From positions 1-64,000 of the forward strand of contig CAIYMY010000194.1 of assembly GCA_903927465.1 (NCBI GenBank): a DNA stretch of 64,000 nucleotides, read 5' to 3'. Position numbers and translations under genes: made by a program. A model generated the notes under the pieces. It ran no database searches, was not told the origin of the DNA, and saw nothing but the letters and a program-made list of their open reading frames with translations. Positions 50,089-60,877 of this stretch are shown here, piece by piece; position 1 is the first letter of the stretch, and the number at the start of each line of letters is the position of its first letter. This DNA is from an uncultured Rhodospirillales bacterium. Its GTDB lineage: Bacteria > Pseudomonadota > Alphaproteobacteria > Acetobacterales > Acetobacteraceae.

Positions 50089-50824
50089 TGTGATGACAGC
50101 GCCCGCCGGCGCCAAGGCCAGCACTGGCGCGCTGATGGAACTGCGCGGGCTTGAGGCTTGGTATGGCGAAAGCCACGTATTGCACGGCGTGGATATTGAT
50201 ATCCGCGAAGGCGAAGTGGTGACGTTGCTTGGGCGCAATGGCGCGGGCAAGACATCCACCTTGCGTTCCATCATGGGGCTGGTGCCGCGCCGCACCGGTT
50301 CGGTGAAGTATGATGGCAAGGAATTCGTGAATGCGCGTCCGGATGTGATTGCGCGTGCCGGCATTGCCTATTGCCCGGAGGAGCGTGGGATTTTCGCCTC
50401 GCTCGATGTCACGGAAAATCTGATGCTGCCGCCCATGGTGCGCCCGGGTGGGATGCCCTTGGATGAAATCTACACGCTATTTCCGAATTTGAAGGAACGC
50501 GCCCGCAGCCAAGGCACCAAGCTTTCGGGCGGTGAACAGCAGATGCTGGCGATTGCGCGGATTCTGCGCACCGGCGCGCGGTTGCTGCTGCTGGATGAGC
50601 CTTCGGAAGGCTTGGCGCCGGTGATTGTGCAGCAGATCGGGCGCACCATCCGCGAATTGAAGAAGCGCGGCTTTACCGTGCTGTTGGTGGAGCAGAATTT
50701 CCGCTTCGCGCAGACGGTCGCTGATCGGCATTACGTGATGGAACATGGCCGCGTGGTGGATATGGTCGCGAATGAAGACCTGAATGCCTCGCTTGATCGG
50801 TTGCATCAGTATCTTGGGGTTTAA
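50081..50824 (+). CDS. branched-chain amino acid-type ABC transporter ATP-binding protein (LivF-like)
   Basis: GRNGAGKTSTLRSIMGL, LSGGEQQMLAIARIL, LDEPSEGLAPVIVQQIG; start MADVMTAP. Confidence 0.93.
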   Translation: MADVMTAPAGAKASTGALMELRGLEAWYGESHVLHGVDIDIREGEVVTLLGRNGAGKTSTLRSIMGLVPRRTGSVKYDGKEFVNARPDVIARAGIAYCPEERGIFASLDVTENLMLPPMVRPGGMPLDEIYTLFPNLKERARSQGTKLSGGEQQMLAIARILRTGARLLLLDEPSEGLAPVIVQQIGRTIRELKKRGFTVLLVEQNFRFAQTVADRHYVMEHGRVVDMVANEDLNASLDRLHQYLGV

Positions 50825-50874
50825 GCTTGGCTGCGCTGTTTGCCGGCGCGACAAACAAATTAGGGAGACAACAA

Positions 50875-52101
50875 ATGAGCCTTTCACGTCGGAATATCCT
50901 CGCAGGAGCAGCCGCCACCGGCGCGCTGCCACTCTCTCTCGCCCGCGCGCAGGCGGCGAATACCATTCGCATAGGTGTCATGACCGACATGTCGGGCACC
51001 TATCGCGACAATACGGGCCCGACCTCGGTCGCCGCTGCCCGTGAAGCCGCGGCGGAGTTTGGCGCAAGCCATGGCTTCCGGGTTGAAGTGATTGAAGCCG
51101 ATCACCAGAACCGCCCGGATGTCGGCGTGAACCTTGCCCGGCAATGGTATGACCAAGGTATGGACCTCATCCTTGATGTGCCGACTTCTTCCGTGGGCCT
51201 TGCTGTCTCGGGCGTCGCGCGCGAAAAGAACAAGTCTTATATTTGCGTGGGTTCTGCAACGGCTGACATGACCGGCGCGCAATGCAGCCCGAATACCATC
51301 CATTGGGCCTATGATACCTTCATGCTGGCGCGTTCCACAGGCGGCGCCACAGTGCGCGCGGGTGGTGATACCTGGTTCTTTATCACGGCTGACTATGCCT
51401 TTGGCCATGCTCTGGAGCGCGATACGGCAAACTTCGTGCGCAGTGCGGGCGGGCGTATTTTGGGGCAGGTGCGCACACCTTTCCCCGGTACCACGGATTT
51501 TTCTGCCTTCCTGCTGCAGGCGCAAGCTTCGCGCGCCAAGGTGATTGGCTTTGCGAATGCCGGCGCCGATACGCAAAATTGCGTGAAGCAGGCGGCGGAA
51601 TTCGGGCTGACGCGGCGCGGGATCAAGCTCGCTTCGCTGCTGCTTTTTGTGAATGACGTTCACGGCATGGGCCTGCAAGTGGCGCAGGGGCTGGTCTGCA
51701 CCGAAAGCTTCTATTGGGACATGAACGACAAGACCCGCGCCTGGACCGAGCGTATGCTGCGGCGCGTGCCCACCAATTACCCGAACATGATCCATGCCGG
51801 CTGCTATTCCGGCGCGCTGCACTTCCTGAAGACGGTGGCGGCGATGGGCGTGCCGGCCGCCAAGGCTTCCGGCCTTGATGTGGTGAACCGCATGAAGGCG
51901 CAGCCTTCGGATGATGATTTGTTCGGCAAGGCCACTATTCGCGCAGATGGCCGGCGCCTTATCCCCTCATACCTGTTTGAGGTGAAGACACCGGCGGAAA
52001 GCACGAAGCCATGGGATTATTACAAGCTTTTGCAAACCACAGCGGCTGAGGAAGCCTTCCGCCCGATCGGTGAAGGCGGCTGTTCCTTGGTGCGTTCGTG
52101 A
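50875..52101 (+). CDS. ABC transporter substrate-binding protein (Liv/type I periplasmic family), paralog 1
   Basis: SLSRRNILAGAAATGALPLSLARAQA Tat-like leader; NTIRIGVMTDMSGTYRDNTGPTS...EVIEADHQNRPDVGVNLARQWYDQG. Confidence 0.93.
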   Translation: MSLSRRNILAGAAATGALPLSLARAQAANTIRIGVMTDMSGTYRDNTGPTSVAAAREAAAEFGASHGFRVEVIEADHQNRPDVGVNLARQWYDQGMDLILDVPTSSVGLAVSGVAREKNKSYICVGSATADMTGAQCSPNTIHWAYDTFMLARSTGGATVRAGGDTWFFITADYAFGHALERDTANFVRSAGGRILGQVRTPFPGTTDFSAFLLQAQASRAKVIGFANAGADTQNCVKQAAEFGLTRRGIKLASLLLFVNDVHGMGLQVAQGLVCTESFYWDMNDKTRAWTERMLRRVPTNYPNMIHAGCYSGALHFLKTVAAMGVPAAKASGLDVVNRMKAQPSDDDLFGKATIRADGRRLIPSYLFEVKTPAESTKPWDYYKLLQTTAAEEAFRPIGEGGCSLVRS

Positions 52102-52126
52102 TTTAATCAAGCAAGGGGGAAGCGTC

Positions 52127-53362
52127 ATGACAACAACAAGGCGTAGTGTTCTCGGGGGTGCTGCTGCTTGCGGCGCTGCCCTTGGTGGCTTGCCATGGCG
52201 CTCTGCCCGTGCGCAGGCCGCGAATACCATCCGCATCGGCGTGTTGAACGACATGTCCGGCCCTTACCGCGACATTAGCGGCCCCTATGGGCTGGAGTGC
52301 GCGCGTCAAGCGGTGCAGGAATTCGGCAATCGCGGCTTCAATGTCGAAATGATCAATGCCGATCACCAGAACCGTCCCGATATTGGCGTGAATATCGCGC
52401 GCCAATGGTATGACCAGGGCGTGGATATGGTGTTGGATGTGCCGACATCTTCGGTCGGTCTCGCGGTTGCCAATATCGCGCGTGAGAAGAACAAGGCCTA
52501 TGTGAATACGGGGTCCGCGACATCGGACCTGACAGGGCCGGCCTGCACACCCAATACCGTGCATTGGATGTATGACACCTATATGCTGGCGAAATCCACG
52601 GGTGGAGCGATGGTGCGCGCTGGCGGCGATAGCTGGTTCTTCATCACCGCCGATTACGCCTTCGGCCATGCTTTGGAACGTGATACCGCGAATTTTGTGC
52701 GGAATGCCGGCGGGCGGGTGATGGGGCAGGTGCGTTATCCCTTCCCGGCGACGACAGATTTCTCATCCTTCCTGGTGCAGGCGCAGGCTTCGCGCGCCAA
52801 GGTGATCGGCATGGCGAATGCCGGCGCCGATACCATCAATACGGTGAAGCAGGCGGCCGAATTCGGCATCACGCGCCGTGGCGTGAAGCTGGCTGCGTTG
52901 CTGATGTTCCTGCCGGATGTGCATGCGCTTGGCCTGCAAACCGCGCAGGGGCTGATCCTAACCGAAAGCTTCTATTGGGATCTGAATGACCGCACGCGAG
53001 CCATTTCAGAAAGGCTTCGCCCGCGCCTGCGGGATGTGCGCCCCAATATGGCTTCCATCGCGAATTACTCCGCAACGCTGCATTACCTGAAGGCGATCGC
53101 CGATATGGGTGTTGCGGCTTCCAAGGTTGCCGGTGTGGATGTTATCAATCGCATGAAGGCGCTGCCCTGCGATGATGACGCTTTCGGCGCCGGCTCCATC
53201 CGCCCGGATGGCCGCAAGCTTTGCCCTTCCTACCTGTTTGAGGTGAAGGCGCCGTCCGAAAGCCGTGGCGCTTATGATTACTACAAGCTTCTGCAGACCA
53301 CCCCGGCCGAGGAAGCTTTCCGCCCGATGAGTGAGGGCAATTGCCCCATGATCCGGGCCTGA
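52127..53362 (+). CDS. ABC transporter substrate-binding protein, paralog 2 (tandem duplicate)
   Basis: TTTRRSVLGGAAACGAALG leader; NTIRIGVLNDMSGPYRDISGPYG...MINADHQNRPDIGVNIARQWYDQG, extensively similar to 50875-52101 product. Confidence 0.93.
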   Translation: MTTTRRSVLGGAAACGAALGGLPWRSARAQAANTIRIGVLNDMSGPYRDISGPYGLECARQAVQEFGNRGFNVEMINADHQNRPDIGVNIARQWYDQGVDMVLDVPTSSVGLAVANIAREKNKAYVNTGSATSDLTGPACTPNTVHWMYDTYMLAKSTGGAMVRAGGDSWFFITADYAFGHALERDTANFVRNAGGRVMGQVRYPFPATTDFSSFLVQAQASRAKVIGMANAGADTINTVKQAAEFGITRRGVKLAALLMFLPDVHALGLQTAQGLILTESFYWDLNDRTRAISERLRPRLRDVRPNMASIANYSATLHYLKAIADMGVAASKVAGVDVINRMKALPCDDDAFGAGSIRPDGRKLCPSYLFEVKAPSESRGAYDYYKLLQTTPAEEAFRPMSEGNCPMIRA

Positions 53363-53443
53363 TATGACACAAATGTTATCCACTTCGCGCCCCGCCCATG
53401 GCATCCGCCATGGCGCGTCGGTGCCCTGAGGGAAAATCTCCGC

Positions 53444-54328
53444 ATGGATGAGATATTCGGCATACCGACGCCGCTGCTCTTTGGACAGCTTCTGCTCGGA
53501 TTGATCAATGGCGCCTTCTACGCGATGCTGTCACTCGGCCTCGCGGTGATTTTCGGGCTGCTCAACATTATCAACTTCACCCACGGCGCGCAGTTCATGA
53601 TGGGCGCCTTCGTGGCCTGGATGCTGCTGAATTACCTGGGCATCGGCTATTGGTGGGCACTGATCCTTTCACCATTGCTGGTGGGGCTGACAGGGGTGAT
53701 ACTTGAACGAACTATGATCTGTCAGCTTTACAAGATGGATCATTTGTACGGGATGCTGCTGACCTTCGGATTATCGCTAATCCTTGAAGGCGTTTTCCGA
53801 AATCAATATGGCTCTTCCGGCATGCCTTATCGCATTCCGCCGGAATTATCAGGGGCTTGGGATCTCGGCTTCATGTTCATGCCGGTCTATCGCGGTTGGG
53901 TCGTGGTGTTTGCGCTTTTTGCCTGCATCACCACCTGGCTTGTGATCGAAAAGACCCGGCTGGGCGCCTATCTGCGCGCGGCGACGGAAAACGCGCCGCT
54001 GGTGCAGGCCTTTGGCGTGAATGTGCCGCGCATGATCACACTTACCTATGGTGCGGGCGTGGCTTTGGCCGCGCTGGCCGGCGTGCTGGCTGCGCCGATC
54101 TATTCGGTCAATCCGCAAATGGGCACCAACCTGATTATCGTGGTGTTTGCCGTGGTGGTGATCGGCGGCATGGGCTCCATCCTGGGGTCCGTGCTGACGG
54201 GCTTTGGTCTTGGTATCGTGGAAGGTCTGACCAAGGTTTTCTATCCGGAAGCATCGGCCACCGTAATCTTCATCATCATGGTTATTGTTTTGCTGGCGCG
54301 TCCTGCCGGCCTTTTCGGGAGGGCGTGA
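53444..54328 (+). CDS. branched-chain amino acid-type ABC transporter permease (LivH-like)
   Basis: LLLGLINGAFYAMLSLGLAVIFGLLNIINFTHGAQFMMGAF. Confidence 0.94.
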   Translation: MDEIFGIPTPLLFGQLLLGLINGAFYAMLSLGLAVIFGLLNIINFTHGAQFMMGAFVAWMLLNYLGIGYWWALILSPLLVGLTGVILERTMICQLYKMDHLYGMLLTFGLSLILEGVFRNQYGSSGMPYRIPPELSGAWDLGFMFMPVYRGWVVVFALFACITTWLVIEKTRLGAYLRAATENAPLVQAFGVNVPRMITLTYGAGVALAALAGVLAAPIYSVNPQMGTNLIIVVFAVVVIGGMGSILGSVLTGFGLGIVEGLTKVFYPEASATVIFIIMVIVLLARPAGLFGRA

Positions 54329-54331
54329 TCC

Positions 54332-55318
54332 ATGGCTGGTCAATCCATGACAAGCAGTGCCGTGCCTGCGGGCCCGCAGGAATCAATCTTCGGCTTCACC
54401 AAGGCGCAATTCATCGCTCTTTTGGTGATGTTCGCAGCTTTGGTGGTGGCGCCCTTCTTCCTGTATCCCGTCTTTTTGATGAAGCTGCTCTGCTTCGCGC
54501 TATTCGCCTGCGCCTTCAATCTGCTGATTGGTTATGTTGGGCTGACATCCTTCGGCCATGCTGCCTATTTCGGCATGGGGGGCTATATAACAGCGCATAG
54601 TGCCAAGGTTTGGGGGCTGACCCCGGAAGTTTCGATCTTGATCGGGGCGCTTTTGGCCGGGGTGCAGGGGGCGATCTTCGGTTGGGTCGCCATTCGCCGC
54701 CAGGGCATCTATTTCGCCATGATCACGCTGGCGCTGGCGCAGATGATCTACTTCCTCTGCTTGCAAGCGCCCTTCACCGGCGGTGAAGATGGCATTCAGG
54801 CAGTACCGCGCGGCCATCTGTTCGGCTTCATCTCGCTTGCTCCCGATATGAACATGTATTGGTTTGTCGCCGCGGTGTTTGTGCTTTGCTTCCTGCTGAT
54901 CCACCGCATTGTGCATTCGCCCTTCGGCCAGGTGCTGAAAGCCATTCGTGAGAATGAACCGCGCACAACGTCGCTTGGTTATCGGACGGATGACTATAAG
55001 CTGGTGGCCTTCATCCTTTCCGCGACAATTGCCGGTGTTGCGGGCGGGACCAAGTCGCTGGTGTTCGGCATTGCGACGCTCACCGATGTGCATTGGTCCA
55101 TGTCGGGTGAAGTGCTGCTGATGACGCTGGTGGGCGGCCTTGGCACGGTGTTCGGGCCGATGATCGGTGCCGGAGTGATTGTCGCCATGCAGAATTACCT
55201 GGCGGAGATGGGCGCTTGGGTCACGGTGATCCAGGGCGTGATCTTCATCGCCTGCGTGCTGGCCTTCCGGCGCGGCATTGTGGGTGAAATCGGCAATCTG
55301 CTGCGCGTGCGCCTGTAA
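54332..55318 (+). CDS. branched-chain amino acid-type ABC transporter permease (LivM-like)
   Basis: AFNLLIGYVGLTSFGHAAYFGMGGY, GSGEVLLM-like MSGEVLLMTLVGGLGTVFGPMIGA. Confidence 0.94.
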   Translation: MAGQSMTSSAVPAGPQESIFGFTKAQFIALLVMFAALVVAPFFLYPVFLMKLLCFALFACAFNLLIGYVGLTSFGHAAYFGMGGYITAHSAKVWGLTPEVSILIGALLAGVQGAIFGWVAIRRQGIYFAMITLALAQMIYFLCLQAPFTGGEDGIQAVPRGHLFGFISLAPDMNMYWFVAAVFVLCFLLIHRIVHSPFGQVLKAIRENEPRTTSLGYRTDDYKLVAFILSATIAGVAGGTKSLVFGIATLTDVHWSMSGEVLLMTLVGGLGTVFGPMIGAGVIVAMQNYLAEMGAWVTVIQGVIFIACVLAFRRGIVGEIGNLLRVRL

Positions 55319-55342
55319 GCCGCTCAGCCTTTCTGAAACAGG

Positions 55343-55382
55343 GCGCCTCTGCTGCGGTTCGCGGCAGGGGCGCTTTGCTTTT
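55343..55382 (+). terminator. terminator-like hairpin at end of liv operon
   Basis: GCGCCTCTGCTGC-GGTTC-GCGGCAGGGGCGC (13-bp stem with two G-U pairs) followed by TTTGCTTTT. Confidence 0.7.
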
Positions 55383-55498
55383 GGGCAGCAATCCTGCCGT
55401 CAAAGCAGCCCGCCCAAGACTGGGGCTTGCGAAAGCGGCGCTTTGGGGGTTTCTAACACGGTGATGACGCCACCCTTTTTCGCCATCGGGATTTCCCT

Positions 55499-56488
55499 GT
55501 GAGCACGCCGGTTCTGGACGTGTCCGGGCTTAGTCTTGGCTTTCGCCAAGATGGGCGGATGCTCGGCATTCTGGATGGCATTTCCTTTCGCGCTGAGGCC
55601 GGCAAGACGCTTGCTATTGTGGGCGAAAGCGGCTGCGGGAAATCTGTGGCATCGCTGGCCATCATGGGGCTGCTGCCAGAGAATGCGGAAGTATCGGGCA
55701 ACGCGCGGCTGATGGGCCGCGATTTACTCGGCATGTCCGCGGAAGAACGCCGGGCGTTGCGCGGCGCTGAAATGGCGATGATTTTCCAAGAACCCATGAC
55801 CAGCCTGAACCCGGCCTTCACTGCCGGCGAACAGGTGGCGGAAGCTTTGCGGCTGCATCAGCGCCTGGACCGCGACGCGGCCTTCAAGGCGGCTATCGCG
55901 ATGCTGGAGAAGGTCCGCATCCCGGATGCGGCGCGGCGCGCGCGCCAATACCCGCATCAGCTTTCAGGCGGGATGCGTCAGCGTGTGATGATCGCGATTG
56001 CACTCGCCTGCCGGCCCAAGCTGCTGATTGCCGATGAACCGACCACAGCCTTGGATGTGACGGTGCAGGCGCAAATCCTGGGGCTGCTGGATGATCTGAA
56101 GCGGGAGACCGGCACGGCGGTTATCCTGATCACGCATGATCTGGGCGTGGTTGCGGATCACGCCGATGATGTTGTGGTGATGTATGCCGGGCGTGTGGCG
56201 GAACAGGCGCGCGCGGCTGATCTTTTTGCGCGGCCTGAACATCCCTATACCGTCGGGCTACTGGGTGCCGCACCAGCAGCAGGCGTGCGCGGCGAAAGGC
56301 TTGCCAGCATTGAAGGAACGGTGCCGGATTTGCGCGCGCCACCGCCTGGCTGCCGCTTCGCGCCGCGCTGCCCCTTTGCCATTGCGCGCTGCGCTGAAGG
56401 CGCCCCCCCATTGACCGAGGTCGCGCCCGGACATTTCAGCGCCTGCCTGCGCGCCCCGCTGGATGGCATGCTGGGGGTGGCGGCATGA
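55499..56488 (+). CDS. dipeptide/oligopeptide-type ABC transporter ATP-binding protein (DppD-like), GTG start
   Basis: [60 protein letters not shown] Cys motif. Confidence 0.94.
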   Translation: MSTPVLDVSGLSLGFRQDGRMLGILDGISFRAEAGKTLAIVGESGCGKSVASLAIMGLLPENAEVSGNARLMGRDLLGMSAEERRALRGAEMAMIFQEPMTSLNPAFTAGEQVAEALRLHQRLDRDAAFKAAIAMLEKVRIPDAARRARQYPHQLSGGMRQRVMIAIALACRPKLLIADEPTTALDVTVQAQILGLLDDLKRETGTAVILITHDLGVVADHADDVVVMYAGRVAEQARAADLFARPEHPYTVGLLGAAPAAGVRGERLASIEGTVPDLRAPPPGCRFAPRCPFAIARCAEGAPPLTEVAPGHFSACLRAPLDGMLGVAA

Positions 56489-57546
56489 CGGCGCTTTTGG
56501 AATTGCGTGATGTCGTGAAGCATTTCCCGGTGCGCGATGCTTTGGGCCGGCGCGCAGGTGCAGTGCATGCGGTGGATGGCGTTTCCCTTTCGGTCGCGGA
56601 AGGCGAGGTGCTGGCCATTGTCGGTGAAAGTGGTTGCGGCAAATCCACGCTTGGGCGCGTGATGCTGCGCCTGATTGAACCTGATAGCGGTTCGGTGCGT
56701 TTTGCTGGTGAGGACCTCGCCAGCCTTTCGCCATCCGCGCTGCGCACACGTCGGCGCGACATGCAGATCATTTTTCAGGACCCTTTCGGCAGCCTTGATC
56801 CGCGCATGACGGTCGCGCAGGCCATTGCCGAGCCGCTCCGTCTGCATCGGCTGGTGCCGCGTGCCGAGGAAGCCAGCCGCGTTGCCGAATTGCTGCGCCG
56901 TGTCGGCTTGCGGCCGGAAAGCGCCGGGCGCTGGCCGCATGAATTCTCGGGCGGGCAGCGCCAGCGTATCGCGATTGCGCGTGCGCTGGCCAGCAACCCA
57001 CGCCTGATCATCGGCGATGAACCCGTGAGTGCTTTGGATGTTTCGGTGCAAGCACAGGTGATAAATCTGCTGCGTGATCTGATCCGCGATTTACGCCTGA
57101 CCTTCGTGTTGGTCAGCCATGATCTTGGCGTGGTGCGCCATGTCGCGGATCGCGTCGCGGTGATGTATCTGGGCCGCATTGTGGAAGAAGGCCCGGCGGA
57201 GGAAGTATTGGGTGCGCCGCGCCACCCCTATACGCGCGCCCTTGTTGCCGCCATGCCGGGCGCGCAGACCAAAACGCCGCCGCTTGATGGCGATGTGCCA
57301 AGTCCCATCGCGCCACCATCCGGCTGCCGCTTTCATACGCGCTGCGCCTTTGCTGCGGAACGCTGCCGCACCGAAACCCCGCGCCTTGAAGGTGTGGGCC
57401 ACGCGGTTGCCTGCCATTTTGCCGAAAGCCTGCCGCCACCTGCTGAACGCATTGCCGCACTCGGCGGCGGCGAAAGATTGGCGCGGCTGCAAGCCTTTTT
57501 CCGGGGCCAAGCCCCTTCACCCACCGGGATGGGAGATCACGCATGA
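56485..57546 (+). CDS. dipeptide/oligopeptide-type ABC transporter ATP-binding protein (DppF-like)
   Basis: [62 protein letters not shown]. Confidence 0.94.
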   Translation: MTALLELRDVVKHFPVRDALGRRAGAVHAVDGVSLSVAEGEVLAIVGESGCGKSTLGRVMLRLIEPDSGSVRFAGEDLASLSPSALRTRRRDMQIIFQDPFGSLDPRMTVAQAIAEPLRLHRLVPRAEEASRVAELLRRVGLRPESAGRWPHEFSGGQRQRIAIARALASNPRLIIGDEPVSALDVSVQAQVINLLRDLIRDLRLTFVLVSHDLGVVRHVADRVAVMYLGRIVEEGPAEEVLGAPRHPYTRALVAAMPGAQTKTPPLDGDVPSPIAPPSGCRFHTRCAFAAERCRTETPRLEGVGHAVACHFAESLPPPAERIAALGGGERLARLQAFFRGQAPSPTGMGDHA

Positions 57547-59058
57547 AAATCATGATCCGTGCGGCGCTCGCCGCTTTTGGTGTGCTGGCCGTGGCCGCCG
57601 CACCCGCCAGCGCGCAGCATTTGCGCATTGCGCTGAAGGAAGACCCGGACATTCTGGACCCGACTTTGTCGCGCACTTTTGTCGGGCGCATCGTCTATGC
57701 CGCGCTGTGTGACAAGCTTTTTGATATCAACGAAAAGCTGGAAATCGTCCCGCAATTGGCGATCGGCCATCGCTGGGAAGACCCGCGCAGCCTGATCATC
57801 ACGCTGCGGGAAGGTGTGCGCTTTCACGACAATGAAATGATGGATGCGGAAGCGGTGCGCTATTCGCTGATGCGGCATTTGACCTTGCAAGGCAGTTTCC
57901 GTCGCAGTGAAATCGCCGATATGGAAACGGTGGAGGTGGTGGATCCGCTGACCATCCGCATTCGCCTGAAGGGGCCATCCGCTTCCTTCCTGGCGGCCCC
58001 TTTCTGATCGTGCCGGCATGCCCGTCAGCCCCAAGGCGGCGGAAGCACTGGGGCGCAATTTCGGCACGCGCCCCGTCTGCACCGGGCCGTTTCGATTTGT
58101 GGAGCGTGTGGCGCAGGAACGCATTGTTGCTGAACGCTTCCCCGAATATTGGGATGCGCGGAATATCCATATCGCACGCGTCACCTATCTGCCCATTCCG
58201 GACAACACCGTGCGCTTGGCTAATCTGCAATCCGGCGCGGTGGAATTCGCCGAACGGATGGAGCCCGATGACATGAAGCCCATCCAACGCAGCCGCAATC
58301 TGCGCGCCGTTGCGGTAGATGAATTGGGCTATCAAAGCATCACCATCAATACCGGCAATGGCGACCGCGCCAATACGCCCTTTGGGCGCGATGCGCGCAT
58401 CCGCCGCGCCTTTGAATTGGCGATTGATCGCGTTGCAGTGAATCAGGTTGTCTATGAAGGCATGTATGTCCCCACGCGCCAGCCCTTCCCGGCGGCCAGC
58501 CCCTTTCATGTGCGCGATTTCCCGCCCACCACGCGCGATCTGGCGCGCGCGCAGGCGCTGCTCCGTGAAGCGGGGGCGACGCTGCCGGTCACGGTTGAAA
58601 TGACCGTGCCGAACAACCCGGACTTGCGGCAGGTTGGCGAAGTGATCCAAGCCATGGTGAAGGAAGCGGGCTTTGATCTTCGCTTGCGCGCCATGGAATT
58701 CGCTTCTTCCTTGCAGGCGGCAGCACGGGGTGAGTTCGAAACCTATCTGGTTGGCTGGTCTGGCCGCACCGATCCGGATGGCAATATCTTTAGCTTCACG
58801 CGCACTGGCGGCGGGCAGAATGATGGCCGCTATTCGAATGCGGAAGTGGATAAGCTATTGGATGATGCCCGCACGGAATTGGACCTGGCAAAGCGCCAGG
58901 CGTTGTACGCCCGCGCCGCGCGCATCGCCTATGGCGATGATGTCCACCGCATCTATCTCTGGCAACGCAAGAACATCATGGCCCATAGCGCGCGGCTTTC
59001 CGGCTATCGGCCCATCGCGGATGGCTTGGTGCGGCTGCAAGGCGTGCGGTTGCAGTAA
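57543..59058 (+). pseudogene. dipeptide-type ABC transporter substrate-binding protein (SBP family 5), frameshifted near 57997-58004
   Basis: ORF 57543-58007 (ALKEDPDILDPTLSRTFVGRIVYAALCDKL...ASFLAAPF*) continues in another frame as SDRAGMPVSPKAAEALGRNFGTRPVCTGPF... Confidence 0.85.
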
Positions 59059-59063
59059 CCGTC

Positions 59064-60011
59064 ATGTGGGTCTGGCTTCTCAAGCGGATTGGGCAGGTTC
59101 TGCCGACGCTTTTCATCCTCTCCATCCTGATCTTCGGGCTGCAACAACTCATGCCCGGCGATCCGGCGCTGATCCTGGCAGGAGAGGAGAGGGGCGACCC
59201 GCAGGTGCTGGCGCAAATCCGCGCGGAGCTAAGGCTCGATCGGCCGATTTACGAACAATACCTCTATTGGATCGGCAATGTACTGACGGGCGATTTCGGC
59301 TTTTCCTGGCGCATCAGGATGCCCGTCAGCCAGCTTATTCTGGATAAGCTGCCGGTCACCGCGCAGCTTGCCGCCATGTCCTTCATCATTGCGGTGCTGA
59401 TCGGTGTGCCGGCGGGGATCATCTCCGCCGTGAAGCGCGATCAGCCGGCGGATTGGGTTGCGAATGGTGTTGCGCTGTTTGGCATTTCGACGCCGAATTT
59501 CTGGCTCGGCATCATGATGATCCTGTTCTTCAGTGTGGAATTGGGTTGGCTGCCGCCTTCGGGCTATGTGCCGCTGACTGAGGATTTCTGGCAATCCATC
59601 GCGACCACTATCATGCCGGCTTTCGTGCTGGGCACCGGCGTTGCCTCAGTGCTGATGCGCCATACGCGCGCGGCGATGTTGACCGCACTGTCACAGGATT
59701 ATGTGCGCACGGCGCGCGCCAAGGGGCTACGCGAAAGGGTCGTTGTCTGGAAACACGCGCTGCGCAATGCGCTGATCCCGGTTGTGACCTTGGGCGCGAT
59801 TGAATTCGGCAGGCTGTTGGCGGGTGCCGTGTTGACCGAACAGGTCTTTACCATTCCGGGCTTTGGCAAGTTGATTGTGGATGCGGTGTTCAATCGCGAT
59901 TACCCGGTGGTGCAGGGCGTGGTGCTGGCAACCGCCTTGATTTTCGTGTTGCTCTCGCTAGTTGCGGATTTGCTTTACATGGCCATCAATCCAAGGCTGC
60001 GTCAGGCATGA
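59064..60011 (+). CDS. dipeptide-type ABC transporter permease (DppB-like)
   Basis: LLKRIGQVLPTLFILSILIFGLQQLMPGDPA, RTARAKGLRERVVVWKHALRNALIPVVT. Confidence 0.95.
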   Translation: MWVWLLKRIGQVLPTLFILSILIFGLQQLMPGDPALILAGEERGDPQVLAQIRAELRLDRPIYEQYLYWIGNVLTGDFGFSWRIRMPVSQLILDKLPVTAQLAAMSFIIAVLIGVPAGIISAVKRDQPADWVANGVALFGISTPNFWLGIMMILFFSVELGWLPPSGYVPLTEDFWQSIATTIMPAFVLGTGVASVLMRHTRAAMLTALSQDYVRTARAKGLRERVVVWKHALRNALIPVVTLGAIEFGRLLAGAVLTEQVFTIPGFGKLIVDAVFNRDYPVVQGVVLATALIFVLLSLVADLLYMAINPRLRQA

Positions 60012-60877
60012 ACGTGCCGGCCATCAGCATGGGTGAAAGCCCCACGCGCCGCGCGCTGAAGCGGTTTTTCCGCCACAAGCTTGCGGTGTTTGGCCTGGTG
60101 GTGGTGATTGCTTTTGTGCTGATGGCGCTGCTGGCGCCGCTGATCGCGCCCTATGATCCGCTGCAAACAAGCTGGACCCGCATCCGCAAGCCGCCTTCCG
60201 CCGAGCATTGGTTCGGCACGGATGAAAACGGGCGTGATGTGCTTTCCCGCGTCATTTGGGGCGCGCGGGCATCCCTGATGGCCGGCGTGATTTCCGTGCT
60301 TGGTGCCTTGTTCATTGGCGTGCCGCTGGGTTTGCTGGCGGGCTTGATCGGTGGCTGGGTGGATGGGCTGATATCGCGCGTGGCGGATGCCATGCTGTCC
60401 GTGCCCTTCCTGATTCTGGCGATTGCGCTGGCGGCCTTTCTCGGACCCGCCTTGGAAAATGCCATGCTCGCCATTGCCATTACGGCGTCACCGGTTTTCG
60501 TGCGGCTCACGCGCGGAATGGCACTCGATGCGAAATCAACCGATTGGGTGGAGGCAGCGCGCGCTCTTGGCAATCCGCCCTGGCGCATCGGGCTTTTCCA
60601 TGTGCTGCCCAACATCATCCCCCCCTTGCTGGTGCAGGCCAGCCTTGCAATTGCCGAGGCGATCATCGCCGAGGCATCGCTTTCCTTCCTCGGGCTCGGG
60701 CAACAACCGCCGGCACCTTCCTGGGGGTCCATGCTGAATAGCGCGCAACGGTTTTTGACTCAGGCGCCCTGGCTTTCCATCATGCCGGGGTTGGCGATTT
60801 TTGTTGTCGTGCTGGCCTTCAATTTGGTGGGCGATGGGCTGCGCGATGCGCTTGACCCAAGGGCGGATCGGAAGTGA
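60008..60877 (+). CDS. dipeptide-type ABC transporter permease (DppC-like)
   Basis: EHWFGTDENGRDVLSRVIWGARASL, EASLSFLGLGQQPPAPSWGSML. Confidence 0.95.
   Translation: MNVPAISMGESPTRRALKRFFRHKLAVFGLVVVIAFVLMALLAPLIAPYDPLQTSWTRIRKPPSAEHWFGTDENGRDVLSRVIWGARASLMAGVISVLGALFIGVPLGLLAGLIGGWVDGLISRVADAMLSVPFLILAIALAAFLGPALENAMLAIAITASPVFVRLTRGMALDAKSTDWVEAARALGNPPWRIGLFHVLPNIIPPLLVQASLAIAEAIIAEASLSFLGLGQQPPAPSWGSMLNSAQRFLTQAPWLSIMPGLAIFVVVLAFNLVGDGLRDALDPRADRK

Noticed and set aside
53379-53420. Imperfect palindrome CGCCCATGGC-ATCC-GCCATGGCG before livH
   Set aside because: Contains a bulge, has no T-tract, and lies within an operon; could be chance in GC-rich DNA.
57543-58007. Stand-alone short 154-aa secreted protein
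   Set aside because: It is the N-terminal part of an SBP family 5 protein that continues in another frame.
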